Assembly: GCF_039908635.1 (NCBI RefSeq)
Contig: NZ_CP150918.1
Span: 5,596,001-5,660,000, forward strand
Source: Pseudomonas purpurea
Lineage (GTDB): Bacteria; Pseudomonadota; Gammaproteobacteria; Pseudomonadales; Pseudomonadaceae
DNA: 64,000 nt
Reading direction: 5' to 3'
Shown: positions 48,696 to 57,481 of the stretch, piece after piece
How the letters are laid out: each line of letters begins with the position of its first letter
Numbering within the stretch: position 1 is the first letter of the stretch
Made by a program: the position numbers and the translations under genes
The notes under the pieces: generated by a model
The model's database searches: none
Told to the model about the DNA's origin: nothing
Seen by the model: the letters and a program-made list of their open reading frames with translations, nothing else

Positions 48696-49934
48696 TTAGA
48701 CGCGGGCTGGTACGGGCAGCGGTGCGGCCAATAAACGCTTGTCCAGCAAGCCCAGGCCTTCCTGAAACAGCTGATTGCTGCGTTCGGTGTCGCCCAGTTG
48801 CGCCAGCAACCTTGCCAGCTCGGCACAGGCCTCCGGGTTGCGCTGCACGCGCAGGCTGCTTTCGAGGTAGTCGCGGGCCTTGCCCCACAAACTGTTTTGC
48901 AGGCACAAGCGGCCCAGGGTCAGCAACAGGCTTGGGTCGCCAGGATGCTCTTTCAGCCAGCCTTCGGCGGTTTGCAGTTGCCGGGCAGGGTCGTTGCCGC
49001 GCAGCAACCCATAGAGGCGTGCCAAGTGGCTGTCGTAGTGACGCTTGAGCGCGCCGCGCAGGACATCCTCGGCCTCGGCCTCGGCGCCCAGTTGTCGCAA
49101 CTGCTCGGCATACGCCAGAACCAGTTGCGGCTCCTGACGTTGCGCCGACGTAAGTTGCTGCCAGGCACGGTTGAGTGACTGCAAACCGGCGACGCCCTCT
49201 TCTTCCCGCTGAGCGGCCAGGGTGAGGTTTTCACCCCAGGCCCGACGCTCCAGCTCGGCCAGTTCACTGGCCGGTAGCACCTTGTCCTTGCGCAATTCCG
49301 GCAACAGGCGGATCACCGCCGACCAGTCACCGCGCTGCTGGTGCAAGCGTTGCAACTGACGCAACACCTGCACGCTGCGGGGATGACGTTCATGCATGGT
49401 TTGCAGGGTGACCAGCGCACCTTCGGTATCACCACGGTCGGTCTGCAATTGCGCATGGCTCAGGGCGATTGCCAGTTCGGCCTGAGGCTGACGCTCAAGC
49501 GCACGCGCAAGCAGGTTGTCGCTTTCCTCGAAGTGACCTTGTTCATTGGCTGCCCGCGCGGCGCCCAGGTAGTACAACAGCGGCTGGCGCTCGGCTTCAG
49601 CAGCGCGGCACAGATGTTTCTGGGCACTGGCCCAGCGCCCTTCGGCCAGGTCCAGTTGACCGTGCTCGATCGCCACCTGCACACGACGGCTGCGGTTACG
49701 CCGCGACCATGGATTGACCACGCCGGTGGAGGTCGTCACCAGCTCGATCAGTGTCTTGACGCCCCAGTACAGCAGCCAGATAAGCGAGATCACCAACAGC
49801 GATGCCCACAGGCTCGACTCATAGCGAAAGCCTTTGTAGGCAATCAGCACGTAACCCGAATGCTGGGCAATGGCCAACCCGAGCACGCCCGATACTGCGA
49901 TCACCAGGAACAACAGCACATACAAGCGCTTCAT
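48696..49934 (-). CDS. hemY: HemY, TPR-repeat membrane protein of the haem operon
   Basis: A 412-residue protein with two N-terminal helices (RLYVLLFLVIAVSGVLGLAI; LIWLLYWGVKTLIELV) and a TPR domain facing the periplasm (RWASAQKHLCRAAEAERQPL; LLLTLGRLCLQNSLWGKARD). This is the gammaproteobacterial HemY, not the protoporphyrinogen oxidase of Bacillus. It influences late haem synthesis in an unclear way. ATGA overlap with hemX. Confidence 0.93.
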   Translation of the reverse strand: MKRLYVLLFLVIAVSGVLGLAIAQHSGYVLIAYKGFRYESSLWASLLVISLIWLLYWGVKTLIELVTTSTGVVNPWSRRNRSRRVQVAIEHGQLDLAEGRWASAQKHLCRAAEAERQPLLYYLGAARAANEQGHFEESDNLLARALERQPQAELAIALSHAQLQTDRGDTEGALVTLQTMHERHPRSVQVLRQLQRLHQQRGDWSAVIRLLPELRKDKVLPASELAELERRAWGENLTLAAQREEEGVAGLQSLNRAWQQLTSAQRQEPQLVLAYAEQLRQLGAEAEAEDVLRGALKRHYDSHLARLYGLLRGNDPARQLQTAEGWLKEHPGDPSLLLTLGRLCLQNSLWGKARDYLESSLRVQRNPEACAELARLLAQLGDTERSNQLFQEGLGLLDKRLLAAPLPVPARV

Positions 49935-51070
49935 GGGCTGGTCCCCTGCGTGGCTCCCTCAGCCGGTTTGGCGAGCGGCTTGACCGAGTCTTGAGCGCCG
50001 AGGTTGCGACGTTCAAGGTAAGCCTGAACACTGGCCAGCGTACCAGCCAGGTCCGGCGTGACCACCGTCACCGGCAGCTTGCTCAACTCGTCGACCCGTT
50101 CGAGCATCACTTTGCTTTGCGGGTTGTCCTTGTTGAAGCTGTCCTTGAGCACATCACGCGCCTCTGCCATGGCCTGGGTGTAAACCGGCGCCTGACCATT
50201 GAGCGCCGCCCATTGCGCCTGCTCCAGCGACAGACTGAGGGCCAGGCGCACCTGCGCCAGGCTCTGCCCGGCCAGCAATGGGCGAATGCTCTTGTCGGCA
50301 TCGAAGTCGATACGGATGTACCGCGAGATCTGATCCCACCACTGCGACCAGCGACTTGCACCGTCGCCATCAGCGGTCAAACCCGTCAGCGAGTCACCAC
50401 GGTCATGATACTCGGGCGCCAGTTCGGTCAGCTCCAGGACTTGGTCGCGTAGCGCACCGAGTTGCAAAAACAGCCCGGTGCGGTCGGGTTGCCCAGTGCT
50501 GCGCAGTGCCGCGAGGCTTTTGGCAATCTGCTCACGGGCGGCGAATGAACCGGGGTCGTTTTGTTCGCGAAGAATGTCATCGGCACCCTGCACCAACGCC
50601 TGGGCGCTGCTGATGTCTTGCAGGGCCGACAGGCGCAGGCTGGCCAGGCGCAACAAATGTTCGGCCTCGGCCAGACGCCAATCCTTGCGGCTGGCACCCA
50701 GGACGGTTTCCAGACGCTGATTCAGACGTTGCTGATCGCCTTGCAACTGCGTCACCAGACGTCGCCGCTCTTCCAGTTCTTCGGCGGCCGGCAGTAGCTC
50801 AAGACGCGCTGTAAGACGCTGCTCGCTGAGTTTGAGGCTTTGTGCCTGATCGCTCAGGGCCTGCAGTTGGCTCAACTGCTGCTGGTTGTTGGTCTGCAGC
50901 AGACGAACCTGCCAGATCCCCCAGCCGCCAGCAGCAACACCCGCAGCACCGACCAGCAGCGCCAGAATCGCCAACCCATTGCCTCGGCGCGGCTCGGGAG
51001 TCTTCGCAGTTTCAGCCGGCGCATCGAGCACGGGCTGGACTTCATCTTTGGGCAAGACTGTTTCGCTCAC
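49931..51070 (-). CDS. hemX: HemX, uroporphyrinogen-III C-methyltransferase-like membrane protein
   Basis: A 379-residue protein: cytoplasmic tail, one helix (GLAILALLVGAAGVAAGGWG at about 32-51) and a long coiled coil (QQLSQLQALSDQAQSLKLSE) followed by a helical domain (WRLAEAEHLLRLASLRLSAL). The methyltransferase label is historical; no SAM-binding motif is visible, so it is more likely a scaffold for haem-pathway enzymes. It is 16 bases downstream of hemD. Confidence 0.92.
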   Translation of the reverse strand: MSETVLPKDEVQPVLDAPAETAKTPEPRRGNGLAILALLVGAAGVAAGGWGIWQVRLLQTNNQQQLSQLQALSDQAQSLKLSEQRLTARLELLPAAEELEERRRLVTQLQGDQQRLNQRLETVLGASRKDWRLAEAEHLLRLASLRLSALQDISSAQALVQGADDILREQNDPGSFAAREQIAKSLAALRSTGQPDRTGLFLQLGALRDQVLELTELAPEYHDRGDSLTGLTADGDGASRWSQWWDQISRYIRIDFDADKSIRPLLAGQSLAQVRLALSLSLEQAQWAALNGQAPVYTQAMAEARDVLKDSFNKDNPQSKVMLERVDELSKLPVTVVTPDLAGTLASVQAYLERRNLGAQDSVKPLAKPAEGATQGTSP

Positions 51071-51086
51071 GTATCCATCCTTTGCA

Positions 51087-51851
51087 TTAGAGAACGGGCC
51101 GGGTTTCCCGCAACGCCGTCAGCAAGGCCACGGCACTCGCGCCGCGACAATCCACAACTGTTTGGGCACCGGCGGCACGCGCCATCTCGGCAACCCGCGG
51201 GCTTGGAACAAACAACGGCAACCGCGCCAGTTCAGGCCAGGCGTTGCCGGCCAACTGGCGCAAGTGCTCAAAACCCTGCCCACTGCTGACCACCAGGCCG
51301 TTCAAGCGTTCCGCCGCGATACGCTGTGCCAGCACGCCAGGCGCATAGTCCGACAGCCCGCGACGGTACAACTCCAGATAATCGACACTAGCACCTGAGG
51401 CGCGTAAACGCTCAGCCAGCAGTTCGCGTCCGCCCTCGCCGCGCACAATCAACACGCGCGCATCGGGCCGCGCGACAGCCTCGCGCAATTGAGCCAGTTC
51501 AAGCAAGGCCTCGCTGTCATCGCCCTCTTGCGGGCAGCAGACATCCAGGCCGTGCCCGGCCAGGATCTGCGCCGTCGCCGCGCCGACACTGAACCAGCAC
51601 TGACGCGGCGGTTGTGGCCAATGCCGCGCGACCTGTTCAACCACCAGCCGGGCGGCCGGCTTGCTGACCACGATCACCGCGCAGTATGCATCGAGGCCCT
51701 GAATGATCGTCTGCTGCACACCAACGACCGGCAACGCTTCGATTTCCAGCAAGGGCAGGCTGCTGCTGAACACACCGGCCCCGGCCAGAACCGCTGCCAG
51801 CGCCGTCGACTCGTCGGCGGGACGGGTCAGCAGCAGACGCCAGCCGATCAC
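51087..51851 (-). CDS. hemD: Uroporphyrinogen-III synthase
   Basis: A 254-residue enzyme with the loose HemD fold: [60 protein letters not shown] and [20 protein letters not shown]. It closes hydroxymethylbilane with D-ring inversion. The start is GTG at 51851, overlapping the hemC stop as GTGA, so translation is coupled to hemC. Confidence 0.94.
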   Translation of the reverse strand: MIGWRLLLTRPADESTALAAVLAGAGVFSSSLPLLEIEALPVVGVQQTIIQGLDAYCAVIVVSKPAARLVVEQVARHWPQPPRQCWFSVGAATAQILAGHGLDVCCPQEGDDSEALLELAQLREAVARPDARVLIVRGEGGRELLAERLRASGASVDYLELYRRGLSDYAPGVLAQRIAAERLNGLVVSSGQGFEHLRQLAGNAWPELARLPLFVPSPRVAEMARAAGAQTVVDCRGASAVALLTALRETRPVL

Positions 51852-52789
51852 TGTGAATCGGCCTCGCCATACACGGCGCGCAGGATGTCATCGGCGCCCT
51901 GAGCCAGCAGGTCTTCGGCAACCTGCACGCCCAACGCCTCGGCCGCACTTTGCGGGCCACGAATCTCGGCACTCAGCAGCAGGCCACCTTTCGGATCACC
52001 CACCAAGCCACGTAGCCAGATTTGCTCGCCTTCAAGCACCGCATAGCAAGCGATAGGCACCTGGCAACCACCATTGAGGTGCTTGTTCAGGGCGCGCTCG
52101 GCGGTGACGCGTGTGGCGGTGTCCTGGTGATGCAAGGGGGCGAGCAGCGCGTGGATCTCGCTGTCGGCGCTACGGCATTCGATGCCGACCGCACCTTGCC
52201 CACCTGCCGGCAGGCTGTCTTCGACACTGATCGAGGAGCTGATGCGGTCTTCGAAGCCCAGACGGATCAAACCGGCCGCCGCGAGGATGATCGCGTCGTA
52301 CTCGCCGGCATCGAGCTTGGCCAGACGGGTGTTGACGTTGCCACGCAGGAAGCGGATTTCCAGGTCCGGGCGACGGGTCAGCAACTGGGCCTGGCGACGC
52401 AGGCTGGAGGTGCCGACCACACTGCTTTGAGGCAGCTCATCAAGGCTGGCGTAGGTGTTGGAGACGAAGGCGTCACGAGGGTCTTCGCGCTCACAGATGC
52501 AGAACAGACCGAGGCCTTCAGGGAAGTCCATCGGCACGTCTTTCATGGAGTGCACGGCGATGTCAGCTTCGTTGTCGAGCAACGCGGTTTCCAGTTCTTT
52601 GACGAACAGGCCCTTGCCGCCGATTTTCGACAGCGGCGAGTCGAGCAGCTTGTCGCCGCGACTGACCATGGGCACCAGCGTCACGAGCAGGCCCGGGTGA
52701 GCCTCTTCAAGACGAGCTTTGACGTATTCGGCCTGCCACAAGGCCAGGGCACTTTTGCGGGTAGCGATGCGGATTTCGCGAGGGGACAT
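51848..52789 (-). CDS. hemC: Hydroxymethylbilane synthase (porphobilinogen deaminase)
   Basis: A 313-residue enzyme, [20 protein letters not shown] at the start and [20 protein letters not shown] in the middle. The dipyrromethane cofactor is attached to the Cys in [14 protein letters not shown]. It polymerises four porphobilinogens. First gene of hemCDXY; the promoter should lie in the 137-base gap before algR's end. That gap also holds a short hairpin (CCTGTC-TGGC-GACAGG) near 52885-52905. Confidence 0.96.
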   Translation of the reverse strand: MSPREIRIATRKSALALWQAEYVKARLEEAHPGLLVTLVPMVSRGDKLLDSPLSKIGGKGLFVKELETALLDNEADIAVHSMKDVPMDFPEGLGLFCICEREDPRDAFVSNTYASLDELPQSSVVGTSSLRRQAQLLTRRPDLEIRFLRGNVNTRLAKLDAGEYDAIILAAAGLIRLGFEDRISSSISVEDSLPAGGQGAVGIECRSADSEIHALLAPLHHQDTATRVTAERALNKHLNGGCQVPIACYAVLEGEQIWLRGLVGDPKGGLLLSAEIRGPQSAAEALGVQVAEDLLAQGADDILRAVYGEADSQ

Positions 52790-52926
52790 GGATCAATCCG
52801 TACTGAATAGATACGGCGGATAATAACAGCTCAGTCAAATCCGCTTTGACTTGTATCAGAAACCGGGTGGCCTCCCTGGCCTGGCCTGTCTGGCGACAGG
52901 GCTGTGATCCGCGCTCAGAACCCGGA

Positions 52927-53673
52927 CTAAAGCTGTTGCATCATCTTGCGCACACCGGCGACATGGCGTCGGCTGACAATCAGGGCGTCGCCATTGAGGC
53001 CCTTGAGGAACAACTGGAAATGCCCCAGCGGTGTGCGTTGCAGCCTCTCGATGCGCTCGCGGGCCACCAACGCATTGCGGTGGATACGCACAAAGCGATC
53101 ACCGAATTCGTCTTCCAGGGCCTTGAGCGGTTCATCCAGCAGAACCTCGCCACCCTCATGACGCAAGGTCACGTATTTGTGGTCGGCAATGAAGTAGATC
53201 ACCTGATCCAGCGGAATCAGCTCGATGCCCTTGCGGGTTCGCGCGCTGATATGACTGCGTGGGCCACTGCCGGTTTCGGCAGCCGGGCGAGTCAGGGCAG
53301 CCAGTTGCACACGGTTGGGCCGTTCGGCTTTTTTCAGGGCTTCAAGCAATAGCTCTGCGCGTACCGGCTTGGTCAGGTAGCCCACCGTGCTGGCCTGGAA
53401 GGCATCCAGGGCGAACTCACTGTCGGCGGTGCAAAACACCACTGCCGGCGGGGTCTCGCGCTCACACAAACGTGCGGCCACCTGCAAACCGTCGAGGCCC
53501 GGCATGCGGATGTCGAGCAGCACGATATCCGGTTTCAGGCTGTCGATCAGGGCCAACGCCTCGTCGCCATTGGTGGCGCTCGGCTCCAGGACACTGTATC
53601 CCTCGAGTTCGCCGACCATACGGCTCAGACGCTCGCGGGCTAGGGGTTCGTCATCAACGATCAGGACATTCAT
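52927..53673 (-). CDS. algR: LytTR-type response regulator AlgR
   Basis: A 248-residue two-domain regulator, the same length as P. aeruginosa AlgR. Receiver domain 1-118 with the acidic pocket DDE at 7-9, phospho-acceptor Asp54 in IVLLDIRMPG, the conserved Thr in FCTADS and Lys in LTKPV. LytTR DNA-binding domain (about 145-245) with YFIADHKYVTLRHEGGEVLL and FVRIHRNALVARERIERLQR. Controls alginate, twitching and virulence genes in P. aeruginosa. Its partner kinase gene is only a remnant here. ATG 53673 overlaps that remnant as ATGA. Confidence 0.97.
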   Translation of the reverse strand: MNVLIVDDEPLARERLSRMVGELEGYSVLEPSATNGDEALALIDSLKPDIVLLDIRMPGLDGLQVAARLCERETPPAVVFCTADSEFALDAFQASTVGYLTKPVRAELLLEALKKAERPNRVQLAALTRPAAETGSGPRSHISARTRKGIELIPLDQVIYFIADHKYVTLRHEGGEVLLDEPLKALEDEFGDRFVRIHRNALVARERIERLQRTPLGHFQLFLKGLNGDALIVSRRHVAGVRKMMQQL

Positions 53674-53894
53674 ATAGCGCTGGATTCCTGCGTGAGTCTC
53701 GCACAAGGGTAACGTAGACAGGTGAAGTGACGTCCGTCACCGCGATCCACGCTAAGACTAGCGCGAGGGCCAAAAAGTGCCGCATGTCGGGCAGCAATAT
53801 TTACCCGTGCCTGCTCCATGTCGCTCGATAACCGCCGTGCCTCGACGGTGTTGCAGGGCTTGCCAATACACACGATGAACACCCCTTTATGGAA
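53670..53894 (-). pseudogene. algZ: C-terminal remnant of AlgZ/FimS-like sensor kinase
   Basis: About 74 codons end in ATGA overlap with algR, the normal algZ-algR junction. The peptide EQARVNIAARHAALFGPRAS followed by LSVDRGDGRHFTCLRYPC fits the last helix and strand of a histidine kinase ATPase domain (the NIxxRLxxLFGxxAxL pattern). Upstream, GVFIVCIGKPCNTVEA resembles the N-P-rich loop before it. Only about 320 bases remain to argH, where a full algZ (about 1,070 bases) should lie, and no HFLFN-type histidine box is present in any frame. Thus roughly 280 codons are missing. An in-frame ORF runs from 54044, but its first part looks non-coding. Confidence 0.65.
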
Positions 53895-54213
53895 TCGCCA
53901 CCTGGCCGCTGACCTGAGCATGGGCGTTTCCGGGCGCCATTGCGAGGTATGCAGCGTTATTCGGCAGCACTTGTGGTGTCGGTTGCGGAGCCCGCAAATG
54001 TGCAGTTCCTTCTGTCCAACTGTAGACGTTCGCCGGGACGACATTGCCCATTCGAAAAATATCGTTGCGTAAAACCGGCAACGGTCCGCCGAGTATGGTC
54101 GGTCGAATGAGAAAAAATCGTACCGACCAGTGTCAACGACACGATTGGCAACCCTGTTATTATCCCCGGCAAGTTTTCACGCCATCTTTCTTCAGCCGAT
54201 CACGAGCGAATTC
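53895..54213. other. 319-base region between the algZ remnant and argH
   Basis: Expected site of the algZ 5' half, but no frame resembles a kinase; short ORFs here (such as 53887-54081 on the minus strand) show no known domain. It is less GC-rich than the neighbouring genes and ends with the argH promoter (TTATTATCC-rich around 54157). Confidence 0.5.
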
Positions 54214-55608
54214 ATGAGCACTGACAAGACCAATCAGTCCTGGGGCGGCCGCTTCAGTGAACCCGTCGACGCCTTCGTCGCCCGCTTCACCGCCTCCGTC
54301 ACTTTCGACCAGCGCCTGTATCGCCACGACATCATGGGCTCGATCGCCCACGCCACCATGCTGGCCAAGGTTGGCGTGCTGACCGACGCCGAGCGCGACA
54401 GCATCATCGATGGCCTGAAGACCATCCAGGGCGAAATCGAGGCCGGTACCTTTGACTGGCGCATCGACCTTGAAGACGTGCACATGAACATCGAAGCACG
54501 CCTGACCGATCGCATCGGTGTCACCGGCAAGAAGCTGCACACCGGCCGCAGCCGTAACGACCAGGTCGCGACCGATATTCGCCTGTGGCTGCGCGACGAG
54601 ATCGACCTGATCCTGGGCGAAATCACCCGCCTGCAAAAAGGTCTGCTGGAGCAGGCCGAACGCGAATCCGGCACCATCATGCCGGGCTTCACCCACCTGC
54701 AAACCGCCCAGCCCGTGACCTTCGGTCATCACCTGCTGGCCTGGTTCGAAATGCTCAGCCGCGACTACGAGCGCCTGGTCGACTGCCGCAAGCGCACCAA
54801 CCGCATGCCGTTGGGCAGCGCCGCGCTGGCCGGCACCACGTACCCGATCGACCGCGAACTGACTGCTCGATTGCTGGGCTTCGACGCTGTGGGTGGCAAC
54901 TCTCTGGACAACGTCTCGGATCGCGATTTCGCCATCGAATTCTGCTCGGCCGCCAGCATCGCGATGATGCACCTGTCGCGGTTCTCCGAAGAATTGGTGC
55001 TGTGGACCAGCGCGCAGTTCCAGTTCATCGATCTGCCTGACCGCTTCTGCACCGGCAGCTCGATCATGCCGCAAAAGAAAAACCCCGACGTTCCGGAACT
55101 GGTGCGCGGTAAAAGCGGCCGGGTGTTCGGCGCGCTGATGGGCCTGCTGACCCTGATGAAAGGCCAGCCACTGGCCTACAACAAGGACAACCAGGAAGAC
55201 AAGGAACCGCTGTTCGACGCCGCCGACACCTTGCGCGATTCGCTGCGGGCCTTTGCCGACATGATCCCGGCAATCAAGCCAAAACACGCCATCATGCGCG
55301 AAGCGGCGCTGCGCGGTTTCTCCACCGCCACCGACCTCGCCGACTACCTGGTACGTCGTGGCCTGCCGTTCCGTGACTGCCACGAAATCGTCGGTCATGC
55401 CGTGAAGTACGGTGTGGACAGCGGCAAGGACCTGGCGGAAATGAGCCTGGAAGAGCTGCGCAAATTCAGCGACCAGATCGAGCAGGACGTGTTCGCTGTG
55501 TTGACCCTGGAAGGTTCGGTAAATGCCCGCGACCACATTGGCGGCACCGCACCGGCACAGGTGAAGGCCGCCGTGGTTCGCGGCCAGGCGCTGCTGGCCA
55601 GCCGCTAA
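54214..55608 (+). CDS. argH: Argininosuccinate lyase
   Basis: ATG 54214 ([20 protein letters not shown]) gives 464 residues. Family motifs: [40 protein letters not shown], and the fumarase/aspartase signature [20 protein letters not shown] with catalytic Ser and Lys. It cleaves argininosuccinate to arginine and fumarate. Upstream reading frame to 54130 is not conserved-looking. Divergent from algR. Confidence 0.97.
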   Translation: MSTDKTNQSWGGRFSEPVDAFVARFTASVTFDQRLYRHDIMGSIAHATMLAKVGVLTDAERDSIIDGLKTIQGEIEAGTFDWRIDLEDVHMNIEARLTDRIGVTGKKLHTGRSRNDQVATDIRLWLRDEIDLILGEITRLQKGLLEQAERESGTIMPGFTHLQTAQPVTFGHHLLAWFEMLSRDYERLVDCRKRTNRMPLGSAALAGTTYPIDRELTARLLGFDAVGGNSLDNVSDRDFAIEFCSAASIAMMHLSRFSEELVLWTSAQFQFIDLPDRFCTGSSIMPQKKNPDVPELVRGKSGRVFGALMGLLTLMKGQPLAYNKDNQEDKEPLFDAADTLRDSLRAFADMIPAIKPKHAIMREAALRGFSTATDLADYLVRRGLPFRDCHEIVGHAVKYGVDSGKDLAEMSLEELRKFSDQIEQDVFAVLTLEGSVNARDHIGGTAPAQVKAAVVRGQALLASR

Positions 55609-55626
55609 GCAACCAAAAGCATCGCC

Positions 55627-55666
55627 GGATCGCCGCCCGGAGCAGGTTCGCTCCGGGCGGCGATCC
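55627..55666. terminator. Strong hairpin after argH
   Basis: Seventeen-base arms GGATCGCCGCCCGGAGC and the exact complement with a six-base loop, 19 bases past the argH stop and 31 bases before the convergent GST stop. No T run, so it could be a REP-like or bidirectional terminator structure. Confidence 0.6.
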
Positions 55667-55697
55667 GACGATGACTGACTTCAGATCACCACTAAAC

Positions 55698-56357
55698 CTA
55701 CTTCCGGGACGCGATCATCGCCAGGAACTGCGGCATCGCCGCGTCCTTGTCGGCCGCAATACGCTTGGCATGCGGTGTCTGCTCCAGCCGTTCGAGCAAC
55801 GCCCGGGCAGCCGGCAGATCGGCCAGCAGGTCCAGATCAAACAGCTTCTTGCCGACCGCACAGGCCAGGCTGACGCTGTACAGGAAGTACAGATCCGCCA
55901 CGCTCAGCGTCTCCCCCGCCACGTAAGGTGCAAACTTGCCGTGGCGCCCCAACGAAGCAATCCCGGCGAGCAGTTCGACTCTGGATTTTTCCTTGATCGC
56001 TTCGGGCACCGACATGCCGAAGAACGCCTCACCGAAACAGGCTCGCGCCGGCAGCTCGATGTACAACTCGATCTCCTTGGCCAGCGCCAGCACCTGAGCG
56101 CGCTCGAACGGGGTCTTGGGCAGAAGCGCAGGGCCTGCCTGGGCGTCTTCGAGGTATTGCAGGATCACGCCCGTTTCGTTGACATAACCCTGTTCGACAC
56201 CCAGCACCGGTATCTTGCCACGCGGGCTGATAGCCAATGATTCAGGGCTCTGGTCGGGATAAAACGGCACTGCCTCGAAAGGCAGGCCCTTCTCCAGCAA
56301 CGCATGCTTGACCATGTTGTAGTAGTTACTGACCGGAAATCCATAAAGCTTGAGCAT
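55698..56357 (-). CDS. Glutathione S-transferase family protein
   Basis: ATG 56357, after GGAGGCTATGTG, gives 219 residues. N-terminal thioredoxin-like half: MLKLYGFPVSNYYNMVKHAL, SPRGKIPVLGVEQGYVNETG (cis-Pro VP-like and ES/ET-G glutathione loop). C-terminal helical half with KFAPYVAGETLSVADLYFLY. Longer readings upstream are antisense to the next gene and are rejected. Substrate unknown. Confidence 0.92.
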   Translation of the reverse strand: MLKLYGFPVSNYYNMVKHALLEKGLPFEAVPFYPDQSPESLAISPRGKIPVLGVEQGYVNETGVILQYLEDAQAGPALLPKTPFERAQVLALAKEIELYIELPARACFGEAFFGMSVPEAIKEKSRVELLAGIASLGRHGKFAPYVAGETLSVADLYFLYSVSLACAVGKKLFDLDLLADLPAARALLERLEQTPHAKRIAADKDAAMPQFLAMIASRK

Positions 56358-56480
56358 CACATAGCCTCCAGGCCGTGCAGGGGTTGGCAGCGCCAAGTTA
56401 TAGAACGTGGACGCACTTCCCGCCAGCAGCATCACTACACCGAATGCAGGTAAACTGCGCCTTTCCTTGAGGAGCCTGCC

Positions 56481-56777
56481 ATGAGCGAGCCAACCCCCGG
56501 CACCAACAACGACGATAGCGACGAAGAAGCGTTCGCCGAAACCACGCTGATCGAAGCAATCGAAAACCAGATCGAAAGCGACAACCCGCCTGCCGCCAAG
56601 GCCACCTTCAACAAGCTGACCCTGGTGGGTTATGAGCGTGAAGAAATCCTGCAACTGATGGCCCACGTTTTGGCCGTGGAAATCGACGCGATCCTCGAAG
56701 AAGACCGCGCGTTCGATACCCAATGGTACGAAACCGCCCTGCGCGCGCTGCCAGAGCTGCCGCCCGAAAAGAACTAA
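56481..56777 (+). CDS. Conserved small acidic protein of unknown function
   Basis: A 98-residue acidic protein with GAGGAGCC before the start: MSEPTPGTNNDDSDEEAFAE, then KATFNKLTLVGYEREEILQL and MAHVLAVEIDAILEEDRAFD. Disordered N-terminus, helical remainder. I recall similar proteins in most pseudomonads at this site but no function. It overlaps nothing and is followed by REP elements. Confidence 0.75.
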   Translation: MSEPTPGTNNDDSDEEAFAETTLIEAIENQIESDNPPAAKATFNKLTLVGYEREEILQLMAHVLAVEIDAILEEDRAFDTQWYETALRALPELPPEKN

Positions 56778-56803
56778 GCCTCTATCACGTGGGCATGGCT
56801 CTC

Positions 56804-56940
56804 CTTGTGGCGAGGGAGCTTGCTCCCGCTGGGCAGCGAAGCGGCCCCGCGTCCTGCAAGCACATTTCGTCGGACGCACTGCATCCAGCGATTTTGCGAC
56901 CGCTTCGCAGTCGAGCGGGAGCAAGCTCCCTCGCCACTGG
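56804..56940. repeat. REP pair between the small acidic gene and the TIGR02647 gene
   Basis: Left element TTGTGGCGAGGGAGCTTGCT with CCCGCTGGGCAGCGAAGCGG after it; right element is the same inverted (CGCTTCGCAGTCGAGCGGGA, GCAAGCTCCCTCGCCAC). Together a BIME-like block filling the 288-base gap. Confidence 0.8.
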
Positions 56941-57065
56941 TACTGCGCCTGCCCGCACGTACTCCTGCCCTGCGACGAAATGCTCTAAGCCAACACTGGA
57001 CAGGCTGCCCGAGTGCGTTCACCTTAGGGGCGCTGTCATCTATTCCTAGAAAGTCTGGAGTCCTT

Positions 57066-57311
57066 ATGTCGCTTACCCCTGAGCTGGTTGCCGAACTGGA
57101 AATCCTTGCACTCTTCAACCTGGACAGTTCCCAGGAAGGTTTGAAAATTCATCAGACCGCTGCCCCGAAAGCCATTGCCGCCGCACAACGCCTGTTCGAC
57201 AAAGAGCTGATCACCCAAGCCGATGGTGGCTACCTGACCAGTCTGGGCCGTGATGCCGCGCAAAATGTGCAAACGCTGTTGACCATCCTGTCCGTCGAAG
57301 AAACCGCCTGA
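57066..57311 (+). CDS. TIGR02647 family small protein
   Basis: An 81-residue protein, MSLTPELVAELEILALFNLD, with KIHQTAAPKAIAAAQRLFDK and LTSLGRDAAQNVQTLLTIL. Winged-helix-like layout and the family name TIGR02647 (sometimes called a DNA-binding protein) fit, but function is unproven. GGAGTCCTT precedes the start. It is upstream of cyaA, probably with its own promoter. Confidence 0.85.
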   Translation: MSLTPELVAELEILALFNLDSSQEGLKIHQTAAPKAIAAAQRLFDKELITQADGGYLTSLGRDAAQNVQTLLTILSVEETA

Positions 57312-57481
57312 CGGCCGTCGCATCGCCCACGGAACTCCCTGCGCGGGACTTCCGCGGGCAGACAGCCCCCCGCCGGTAGAAATCTGGCGCCAGAAATCAA
57401 AATTCAGCTTAAATGTCCCCGGCATGAGGCGCTAAACTGCTCACCGCCCCCGACGAGCACCGCGAACCGGTTTGAGCTGAC

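Noticed and set aside
53887..54172. Short minus-strand ORFs between argH and the algZ remnant
   Set aside because: No kinase or other domain, no RBS; kept only as evidence that algZ is missing.
55698..56924. 408-residue reading of the GST gene
   Set aside because: The extra N-terminal half is antisense to the small acidic protein and to REP elements; a good RBS supports ATG 56357.
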